From: an uncultured Solobacterium sp.
GTDB taxonomy: Bacteria > Bacillota_I > Bacilli_A > Erysipelotrichales > Erysipelotrichaceae
Assembly (NCBI GenBank): GCA_927911475.1
Contig: CAKMPP010000154.1
Span: 1-5,139, forward strand
Reading direction: 5' to 3'
DNA: 5,139 bases
Shown here: positions 1 to 5,139 of the stretch, piece after piece
Position numbering within the stretch: the stretch's first letter is position 1
How the letters are laid out: every line of letters begins with the position of its first letter
Made by a program: the position numbers and the translations under genes
Notes under the pieces: generated by a model
The model's database searches: none
Told to the model about the DNA's origin: nothing
Seen by the model: only the letters and a program-made list of their open reading frames with translations

Positions 1-808
1 CTTTACGTAAACAAATTTCTGGTAATGAGAAGATTTTATCAGTTCAGCATCTATCATTGAAGTAGGTGGCGTAAAGAAAGTAGATGATGTTAATTTTGCG
101 GTACACGCTGGTGAGATTTTAGGAATTGCAGGTGTACAAGGCAATGGACAGGAAGAGTTGATTAAAGTAATCACTGGCATGGAAGCATATCAGTCCGGAA
201 AAGTTATTCTTGGTGGGGTTGATATTTCTAAAAGCGACATTTTACACAAACGAGAAGCAGGTCTAGCATATATTCCTGAAGATCGTATGCAAGATGGTAT
301 TGCGGCTTCAGCAAGTATCCAAGATAACTCAATCTCTACATATTACCGTAAGCCAGAGTACTCTGGTAAAGTTTTTATGAAGAGTAAGAGCATTCGTAAG
401 ATTGCTCAAGAGCTAATCAAAAAGTTCCAAGTGAAAACAAATTCTGAAAAACAACGTATCAATTCACTTTCTGGTGGTAATATCCAGAAGGTTGTGGTTG
501 CACGTGAATGGCAAACAAGCCCTAAGTGTATGATTGCCTCACAACCAACACGTGGTATCGATATTGGTTCAGCAAACTATATTCATCACCAATTAATTGA
601 TATGCGTAATAATGGGGCTGCTATTTTGTTAATTAGTGCAGACCTGAATGAAGTAATGGCGGTTAGTGATTCATTAATTGTAATGTTTGAAGGAAAGATT
701 GTTGCATACTTTAAAAATGCAAAGGATGTGTCCGCAAACGAATTAGGTTTCTATATGTTAGGTACTAAGAAACAAAGTGAAGAAGAGATTAAGGAGGCGA
801 GCAAATGA
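1..808 (+). pseudogene. Nucleoside-type ABC transporter ATPase (NupA/NupO-like), C-terminal half, 5'-truncated and frameshifted
   Basis: This is the ATP-hydrolysing subunit of a BmpA/NupABC-type (B. subtilis NupO/YufO) importer, acting on the inner face of the membrane. Only the second nucleotide-binding domain is present; the gene begins before the window. Bases 3-62 read LRKQISGNEKILSVQHLSLK in frame 3, then a TAG at 63-65 blocks that frame. The protein resumes in frame 2 from 62 (VGGVKKVDDVNFAV...) and runs to the TGA at 806-808, so one base is missing near 62. The domain has a degenerate Walker A, GIAGVQGNGQ (122-151, no GKS/T), IPEDR (about 272-286), an LSGGN signature (467-481), and MIASQPTRGID in the Walker B region, where the usual DE is SQ. 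The H-loop His is replaced (LISADLNEV). Such degeneracy is normal for the second NBD of RbsA/NupA-type ATPases. The TTG at 158 is inside the Walker A region and is not a real start. The family is clear; the substrate is inferred from relatives. Confidence 0.88.
791..797 (+). promoter_or_regulatory. RBS of the first permease
   Basis: AAGGAGG lies 7 bases before the ATG at 805, inside the last codons of the ATPase. It supports the ATG at 805, whose bases ATGA also contain the ATPase stop, so the two genes are translationally coupled. Confidence 0.85.
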
Positions 809-1893
809 GTACGATGAAGAGAAAATTTCGTATTACTGATGATGGACCTTTTGAAGCATTACGTATTTTAGCTTCCATCGGTATTGCGTTAGTTGTAACG
901 TTTGTTGTATTAGCATTTGTTTCAAAACAGCCTTTTGCTGACTTTATTCGCTTACTTACATACCCACTTAGTAAACCAAGTTACTTCGGATATGTGCTAG
1001 TTAAGGTAATTCCTTTAACATTTGCGGGGTTAGCAACTTTACTATACTTTAGAACCAATCTCTTTAATCTAGGTACAGAAGGTGTGTTCTATATCTCTGG
1101 TATTGTTGCGACAATATTCGCAATCAATCCAATGTTTATGACAGGTAACACTGTCATTGACTCCATGATTCCAATTGTGATGGCTACTTTATTTGGTGGT
1201 ATTATCTCACTGATTCCAGGTCTTATCAGTATGCGTTATAAAGCTGATGAAATGGTTATTTCTTTGATGATGAACAGTATTCTATTTGGTATTGGTTATT
1301 TCATCTTAAAGAATTTCTTGGCAGTAGGTGGTGTCAATGGTACAGCATCTCCAAACTTTATCAAGACTGCTCGTTTACAAAATTTGATTCCAAAGACACA
1401 AGTACATACTGGTTTTATCATAATGATAATCGCCGTTATCTTAATCTATGTTCTTCTGTATAAGACAAAGCTTGGATATGCAATTCGTATGACTGGTATT
1501 AATGCAAACTTTGCGAAGTATTCTGGTATGGGTGCTTTCGGGATGTTTATGGCAGTTCACTTCTTAGCAGGTGCACTCGGTGGTATGGGTTCTTCTGTTG
1601 AACTATTAGGTATGTATCAGGCATTTACTTGGACAGTTCTACCGGGTCTGGGTTTTACTGGTGCTTTAATGGCAATGCTTGGCAAGAATGATCCAATTGG
1701 TGTATTGATTGCGGCGTTTGGTATTAGTTACTTACGCGCTTCTGCACAATTACTCGCAAATGATTTACCATACATTGATATCAAGATGATCTCTATTGTA
1801 GAAGTAATTCTGACATTACTTATTTCCTCTCAGTTCTTCTTGAGAAAGTGGCGTTCAAGACAACTTCTAAAGGAGGAAAAGAAGAATGGCTAA
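805..1893 (+). CDS. Nucleoside-type ABC transporter permease (NupB/NupP-like)
   Basis: This is an integral membrane subunit of the importer, of the branched-chain amino acid/ribose permease superfamily (BPD_transp_2). With the second permease it would form the channel through which the substrate, probably a purine or pyrimidine nucleoside, enters the cell. The 362-aa product is intact and of normal length for the family. Hydrophobic segments fall at about residues 18-39, 61-81, 90-108, 119-141, 149-169, 203-219, 242-265, 297-313 and 327-345. The family motif FNLGTEGVFYISG is at about 87-99. The cytoplasmic coupling loop, with YKTKLGYAIRMTGINA, is at about 219-234 and should contact the ATPase. 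The C-terminus is basic and cytoplasmic (RKWRSRQLLKEEKK). The start overlaps the ATPase stop by 4 bases and the end overlaps the next permease by 8. No frame disruption is seen in this gene, unlike its two operon neighbours. Substrate is inferred from family only. Confidence 0.92.
   Translation: MSTMKRKFRITDDGPFEALRILASIGIALVVTFVVLAFVSKQPFADFIRLLTYPLSKPSYFGYVLVKVIPLTFAGLATLLYFRTNLFNLGTEGVFYISGIVATIFAINPMFMTGNTVIDSMIPIVMATLFGGIISLIPGLISMRYKADEMVISLMMNSILFGIGYFILKNFLAVGGVNGTASPNFIKTARLQNLIPKTQVHTGFIIMIIAVILIYVLLYKTKLGYAIRMTGINANFAKYSGMGAFGMFMAVHFLAGALGGMGSSVELLGMYQAFTWTVLPGLGFTGALMAMLGKNDPIGVLIAAFGISYLRASAQLLANDLPYIDIKMISIVEVILTLLISSQFFLRKWRSRQLLKEEKKNG
1869..1876 (+). promoter_or_regulatory. 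RBS of the second permease
   Basis: AAAGGAGG lies 9 bases before the ATG at 1886, within the end of the first permease gene. It fixes the start of the second permease and the 8-base gene overlap. Confidence 0.85.
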
Positions 1894-2807
1894 TCTATTT
1901 AAGGATTTATTGAATGCTAGTTTTATCTTTATTGTCATTCGTGTTGCGGCTCCACTTGTATACGCATCTCTTTCTTCCTATGTAGCTTCACTTGCAGGTA
2001 TTCCTAACATTGCGATAGAAGGTGTCATGAACTTTGCGGCATTATTCGGTGTTTACTTCAGTGCAATTACAGGGTCTGCATGGATTGGTTTACTAGGAGC
2101 GATTGGTGTAGGTATTGCCTGTGGTCTAGTACTTTCATTCTTTACCATTAAGATGAAAGCAAGTCCTATTATGGTAGGTATTGCATTAAACTTATTCTCA
2201 GCAGATTTTGCGATTTACTTATTATTGTTGTGGACTGGGTCAAAGGGTACTACAGCTAGTCTTCCATCAAAAGTATTACCAACAATTGATATCCCATTTA
2301 TTAAAGATATTCCAGTTCTTGGTGAAATTCTTAGCGGACATTATTTCTTAACCTATGTATGTTTACTGTTAACAATTCTCTTATTTATCCTTGTCTATAA
2401 GACACCGTTTGGTTTACGTATGAAGGCTTGTGGTCTCGATGCGCATGCGGCTGAATCGGTTGGTATCAAAGTGAATCGTGTACGTATGATTGTCGGCAAT
2501 TATGTCATGTTTCCTAGCTGCTTTAGGTGGTGCTTATCTTTCAATGGGATATATGTCATTCTATTCCAGCAATATGGTCGCATCTCGTGGATGGATTGGT
2601 ATTGCGGCAGCAGCAGTAGGTGGAAAGAACCTTGGGGTAGTTGTTCTTGTGACAATGATATTCTCAGTTGCGCAAGCGATTGTAAACGTATTGTTATTAG
2701 AAGGTCTACCATCAGAGTTAGTAAATATTATTCCTTACGTCTCTGTATTGGTAATTTTGATTATCATCGGTATTCGTACTAAGAAACAACTCAAAGCAAA
2801 AGTATAG
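1886..2807 (+). pseudogene. Second nucleoside-type ABC transporter permease (NupC/NupQ-like), frameshifted
   Basis: This is the partner permease of the importer, also BPD_transp_2. The reading frame from the ATG at 1886 encodes a normal permease to about residue 202 (Ile, 2489-2491). It includes the motif GIPNIAIEGVMNFAALFGVY (about 38-57) and the coupling loop YKTPFGLRMKACGLDAHAAE (about 171-190). After that, the same frame gives an implausible Cys/Trp/Ser-rich tail to 2782. The true continuation, SAIMSCFLAALGGAYLS and so on, is one base further on (2493-2804), ending at TAG 2805-2807. Removing one base, for example G2492, restores a product of about 306 aa, close to the family's usual 300-320. 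As given, the last third, with its membrane segments, is lost and the transporter would probably be inactive. Both halves are well conserved, so this is either a sequencing indel or very recent decay. It is the last gene of the operon. Confidence 0.87.
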
Positions 2808-2829
2808 TTAGCAATTGATTTATTATATT

Positions 2830-2856
2830 AGCAGGCTATTGGTAGCCTGCTTTTAT
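2830..2856 (+). terminator. Rho-independent terminator of the transporter operon
   Basis: A perfect 8-bp stem, GCAGGCTA (2831-2838) and TAGCCTGC (2843-2850), has a TTGG loop and is extended by an A-T pair. A T-rich tail (TTTTATT) follows. It sits 23 bases after the last permease stop and isolates the operon from the mutase gene. Confidence 0.9.
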
Positions 2857-2882
2857 TAGTGCAACTTTTATGTATTCCATTG

Positions 2883-2911
2883 TTTCAACATCTCTTGTTT
2901 TAGTTTAAAAT
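2883..2911 (+). promoter_or_regulatory. Candidate promoter of the phosphohexomutase gene
   Basis: TAAAAT at 2906-2911 matches 5 of 6 bases of the sigma-A -10 box. TTTCAA at 2883-2888, spaced 17 bases, is a weak -35 (3 of 6). A promoter is expected here because a terminator lies just upstream. The alternative -10 CATAAT (2919-2924) would start transcription at the RBS, so it is less likely. The exact boxes are uncertain. Confidence 0.5.
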
Positions 2912-2925
2912 GTAGATACATAATC

Positions 2926-2931
2926 GGAGGG
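2926..2931 (+). promoter_or_regulatory. RBS of the phosphohexomutase gene
   Basis: GGAGGG lies 9 bases before the ATG at 2941 and supports that start. Confidence 0.8.
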
Positions 2932-2940
2932 TTAAAAATA

Positions 2941-4635
2941 ATGGATTATAAACAAAGATATGAAGAATGGGTTCAAATGTTACCTGAGGGTGACCCCCTG
3001 AAAGATGAATTGTTGGCTATCAAGGATAATGACAATGAAATCAAAGAGCGTTTTTATCAAAATTTAGCATTCGGTACTGCTGGTTTACGTGGCATTGTAG
3101 GTGCTGGTACTAACCGCATGAACTTCTATACAGTCGGTAAAGCAAGTCAAGGTGTAGCAGAGTATATCTGTGCACAGGGACAAGAAGCGATGGATAAGGG
3201 TATTGTCATTGCACATGATCCACGTCACTTCTCCAAAGAATTCTCACAGTTATCTGCTGGTATTTTCGCAGCGAATGGAATTAAGACTTATGTCTTCCCA
3301 GACTTACGTCCAACCCCTGAACTTGCGTTTATGATTCGTAAATTAGGTACAACATCTGGTATTAATATTACAGCTTCTCATAATCCAAAGGAATACAATG
3401 GTTATAAAGCGTATTGGAATGATGGTTGTCAGGTTAGTAGTACTGTAGCAGATGGTATGGAAGAAAGAATCAATGCAGTTGATATTTGGAATGGTATTAA
3501 AAAGTCAGACTTCAATGAAGGTGTAGCTTCAGGAAAGATTGTTGTATTATCTGAAGAATATGACCGTGCATATTTAGATCTTGTAGAAAGTCTAGCAATC
3601 CATAGTGGTGATGAAATTGACTTAGATATTCCACTTGTTTACACACCACTCAATGGTGCTGGTTCTATTCCATTTGCGACAATGATGAAGGACCGTGGAT
3701 TTACGAACTGGCATATCGTTCCAGAACAAAAAGATCCAGATCCAGACTTTACTACAGTAGGTTATCCTAACCCTGAAAGCCCAGCAGCGTTCAAGATGAG
3801 TGAAGAACTTGGTAAGAAGGTTGGCGCAGAATTATTAATGGCTACTGACCCAGATAGTGATCGTTTCGCAATTGAATTGCGCGATGATGATGGTAACTAT
3901 ATCCCATTAAATGGTAACCAGACAGGATACTTATTGGTAAATTACATCTTAGAAGGTCACAAGAGCGCTGGAACATTACCAGAAAAGGGTGTCATGATTA
4001 AGTCTATTGTTACTTCTACAATGAGTACTGTCATGGCAAATGCGTATGGCGTTGAAATGTATGAAGCATTAACAGGCTTCAAGAATATTTGCGGACGTAT
4101 TCCTGCATTACTTGAACAGGGATATACGTATCTATTCGGTTATGAAGAATCTGTAGGTTACGCAGCTAGTGTAGATATCCGTGATAAGGATGGTATCTCT
4201 GCTGGTATGTTAGTAGCAGAAGCTGCAGCGTACTATCGCAAGCAAGGTAAGACATTATGGAATGTATTACAGGAGTTATATGAGAAGTATGGCTTCTACG
4301 CAGAAGATGAACCAAACCTTGTATTAGAAGGTATTGCAGGTGCAGAGCGTATCAAGCGTATGATGGTTTCTATTAGAAACAATCTACCAACAGAAGTTGC
4401 TGGATACAAAGTAGATAAGGTAATTGATTACTTACATGGATATGAAGATATTCCTGCATCTAACGTATTGCGTTTCTACTTAGATAACGATAGTTGGTTT
4501 GCGGTACGTCCATCTGGAACAGAGCCAAAGATTAAGTTCTATTTCTATACAAAGCAATCCTCACGCAAGGAAGCTCTTGCAGTTAATGCGAAGATTAAAG
4601 AAGCAGTATTAGACATCGTAAATGCAATTGAATAA
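2941..4635 (+). CDS. pgcA: Phosphoglucomutase/phosphomannomutase family enzyme (PgcA/PGM2-type alpha-D-phosphohexomutase)
   Basis: This cytoplasmic enzyme moves phosphate between C1 and C6 of a hexose through a phosphoserine and a bisphosphate intermediate. The usual reaction is glucose-1-P to glucose-6-P, feeding UDP-glucose, glycolipid and envelope polysaccharide synthesis. The intact 564-aa product is about the length of B. subtilis PgcA. All four active-site elements are present: TASHNP (144-149, catalytic Ser146), the metal-binding DPDSDR (303-308, Asp303/305/307), the sugar-specificity loop GYEESVGY (400-407), and the phosphate-binding RPSGTEPK (523-530). FGTAGLRG (44-51) is the conserved N-terminal arginine region. 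HNPKEYNGYKAYW and GYEESVGY resemble the PgcA/PGM2 branch more than the GlmM or PGM1 branches. PGM2 relatives include phosphopentomutases, and the neighbouring operon is a nucleoside-type importer, so ribose- or deoxyribose-1-phosphate is a possible extra substrate (inference). The gene has its own RBS and is flanked by terminators, so it is probably transcribed alone. Confidence 0.94.
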   Translation: MDYKQRYEEWVQMLPEGDPLKDELLAIKDNDNEIKERFYQNLAFGTAGLRGIVGAGTNRMNFYTVGKASQGVAEYICAQGQEAMDKGIVIAHDPRHFSKEFSQLSAGIFAANGIKTYVFPDLRPTPELAFMIRKLGTTSGINITASHNPKEYNGYKAYWNDGCQVSSTVADGMEERINAVDIWNGIKKSDFNEGVASGKIVVLSEEYDRAYLDLVESLAIHSGDEIDLDIPLVYTPLNGAGSIPFATMMKDRGFTNWHIVPEQKDPDPDFTTVGYPNPESPAAFKMSEELGKKVGAELLMATDPDSDRFAIELRDDDGNYIPLNGNQTGYLLVNYILEGHKSAGTLPEKGVMIKSIVTSTMSTVMANAYGVEMYEALTGFKNICGRIPALLEQGYTYLFGYEESVGYAASVDIRDKDGISAGMLVAEAAAYYRKQGKTLWNVLQELYEKYGFYAEDEPNLVLEGIAGAERIKRMMVSIRNNLPTEVAGYKVDKVIDYLHGYEDIPASNVLRFYLDNDSWFAVRPSGTEPKIKFYFYTKQSSRKEALAVNAKIKEAVLDIVNAIE

Positions 4636-4657
4636 AGATACCCTAGGGTATCTTTTT
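4634..4657 (+). terminator. Palindromic rho-independent terminator overlapping the pgcA stop
   Basis: Bases 4634-4655 are a perfect 22-base palindrome centred on CCTAGG. As RNA it forms a stem of about nine pairs around a CTAG loop, and it runs straight into TTTTT (4653-4657). It begins in the last two bases of the pgcA TAA stop. The left arm starts with AAA, so the reverse strand also carries a short T-run, but no opposing gene is seen. Confidence 0.88.
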
Positions 4658-4663
4658 CTAAGT

Positions 4664-4674
4664 TATGCTAAAAT
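4664..4674 (+). promoter_or_regulatory. Extended -10 promoter of the DUF4298 gene
   Basis: TATGCTAAAAT is a TATG element, one spacer base and a 5-of-6 match to TATAAT, which is an extended -10 box. No convincing -35 is visible; the -35 position falls in the preceding terminator stem, and extended -10 promoters can work without one. Transcription would begin near 4681, giving a leader of only about 11 bases. Confidence 0.6.
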
Positions 4675-4678
4675 ATTA

Positions 4679-4687
4679 AAAGGTGAT
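4679..4687 (+). promoter_or_regulatory. RBS of the DUF4298 gene, decides the start
   Basis: AAAGGTGAT contains AGGTGAT, a seven-base complement to the 16S rRNA 3' end, ending four bases before the ATG at 4692. The in-frame GTG at 4683 lies inside this element, so it is not the start. Confidence 0.75.
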
Positions 4688-4691
4688 AAAT

Positions 4692-5009
4692 ATGAAAAAG
4701 AAAACGAAACAAGTAGAACGTATTGAAACAATGGAAGCAAACATGAACGAAGTAAATGCTGTGCTTGCAGAAACAATTAAGGCAACAAAGAAACTAAAAC
4801 GTGTGATGAAGAAGTATGATGCTTTAAGTAAGTATTATAGTAGCCAAGATTGGTTTGATGATGCACAAGCATATAGTAAAGGAAAACTTCCAGAGGATTT
4901 AAGTTGTGGAGTATTATCAGAAGATTTACCTTACGATGTAATTGGTGATATGTATTACTATGCATTATCACAATTGGAATTTGTAACAAACTTCTTAAAG
5001 AAACACTAA
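4692..5009 (+). CDS. DUF4298 domain-containing protein, 105 aa
   Basis: This is a small, soluble-looking protein of a family known by sequence only; its function is unknown. The N-terminus is very basic and charged (MKKKTKQVERIETME). A helical, probably coiled-coil stretch covers about residues 7-45. Next come YYSSQDWFDD (48-57) and GKLPEDLSCGVLSED (64-78), which match my memory of the DUF4298 core (YY.S..W..D, GKLP.DL..GVLSED). The C-terminus is a further helix ending FLKKH. There is no signal peptide, membrane segment or catalytic motif. The ATG at 4692 is chosen over the upstream GTG at 4683 because that GTG is part of the RBS. The gene has its own extended -10 promoter and is followed after 24 bases by another gene with a strong RBS, so the two probably form a small operon. 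The family call rests on recalled motifs. Confidence 0.85.
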   Translation: MKKKTKQVERIETMEANMNEVNAVLAETIKATKKLKRVMKKYDALSKYYSSQDWFDDAQAYSKGKLPEDLSCGVLSEDLPYDVIGDMYYYALSQLEFVTNFLKKH

Positions 5010-5019
5010 AGTTTTTGAT

Positions 5020-5025
5020 AGGAGG
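5020..5025 (+). promoter_or_regulatory. RBS of the last, frameshifted gene
   Basis: AGGAGG lies 8 bases before the ATG at 5034. Ideal strength and spacing indicate that a real gene starts there, even though the frame closes after five codons. Confidence 0.75.
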
Positions 5026-5033
5026 ATGTTAAA

Positions 5034-5139
5034 ATGAGTAACATAGAATAAAAACACAATACATACAATTTTTCAAGTTGATCAGAAATATCCTTCTTGT
5101 GAAAATGGAATTTGGATTGATTTTAAGGATGATACATTC
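5034..5139 (+). pseudogene. Start of an unrecognised gene, frameshifted after codon 4-5 and cut by the window end
   Basis: The ATG at 5034 follows a strong RBS, but its frame reads only MSNIE before TAA (5049-5051). The +1 frame is open from 5047 to the end and reads as ordinary protein: KNTIHTIFQVDQKYPSCENG, then IWIDFKDDTF. That frame has no ATG, GTG or TTG after its own TAG (5044-5046), so it needs the ATG at 5034. Dropping one A at 5047-5048 would give MSNIDKNTIHTIFQVDQ as one frame. I do not recognise the protein; only about 34 residues are visible, hydrophilic with aromatic residues and no signal peptide. It is 24 bases after the DUF4298 stop, so it is probably co-transcribed with it. 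A five-residue leader peptide is an alternative, but less likely. Confidence 0.55.

Noticed and set aside
122..560. Loss of catalytic residues in the ATPase (no Walker A Lys, SQ in place of DE, no H-loop His) as a sign of decay
   Set aside because: The second nucleotide-binding domain of RbsA/NupA-type ATPases is normally degenerate at these positions.
158..808. The TTG at 158 as the start of a separate 216-aa ATPase
   Set aside because: The frame continues upstream through the Walker A region to about base 62, there is no RBS, and the start would cut the nucleotide-binding domain in two.
2470..2500. Programmed ribosomal frameshifting in the second permease
   Set aside because: No slippery run, internal SD-like element or stimulatory structure is evident, and frame breaks in two other genes make indels more likely.
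2500..2712. Minus-strand ORF of 70 codons
   Set aside because: It is the antisense of the permease C-terminus, with no RBS and an unnatural Leu/Gln/Ser-rich composition.
2490..2807. An independent 105-aa membrane protein starting at TTG 2490
   Set aside because: It is the C-terminal third of the second permease in the shifted frame and has no RBS of its own.
2911..2920. TGTAGATACA as an operator upstream of pgcA
   Set aside because: The inverted repeat has only four-base arms and is easily expected by chance in AT-rich DNA.
4777..4989. Minus-strand ORF of 70 codons
   Set aside because: It is the antisense of the DUF4298 gene, His/Leu/Tyr-rich, with no RBS or promoter.

Overview
The window looks like a piece of a low-GC Bacillota chromosome (GC roughly 35-40% by eye). 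Strong AGGAGG-type ribosome binding sites, dense same-strand packing and AT-rich third codon positions support this. The standard code is used: Trp is TGG and TGA is a stop, so it is not a Mycoplasma-type genome. The protein families fit Erysipelotrichia-like or related Firmicutes, but that placement is only an impression. All genes lie on the + strand, and no stretch over 300 bases lacks a gene.

Region 1 (1-2807) is the 3' part of an ABC uptake operon of the BmpA/NupABC (B. subtilis NupNOPQ) nucleoside family. It holds the C-terminal half of a double-NBD ATPase (cut by the window edge), a first permease (805-1893) and a second permease (1886-2807). The genes are translationally coupled, with 4-base and 8-base overlaps, and the operon ends at a clear rho-independent terminator (2830-2856). 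The lipoprotein and the N-terminal half of the ATPase would lie upstream, outside the window. As given, the ATPase is frameshifted near base 62 and the second permease near base 2492.

Region 2 (about 2883-4657) is a monocistronic unit: a candidate promoter, a strong RBS, an intact 564-aa PgcA/PGM2-type phosphohexomutase and a compact palindromic terminator that starts in the stop codon. Beside a nucleoside importer, this enzyme could interconvert pentose-1- and pentose-5-phosphates as well as glucose phosphates. That is inference.

Region 3 (about 4664-5139) starts with an extended -10 promoter squeezed between the terminator and the RBS of a 105-aa DUF4298 protein. A second gene follows 24 bases later with a good RBS and ATG. 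It hits a stop after five codons, while the +1 frame stays open to the window edge, so it too appears frameshifted.

Three single-base frame breaks in 5.1 kb, in otherwise well-preserved genes, are the most notable property of the window. They suggest sequencing or assembly indels, or very recent decay. I do not see a new biological system; the content is ordinary transport and sugar-phosphate metabolism plus one uncharacterised small operon.
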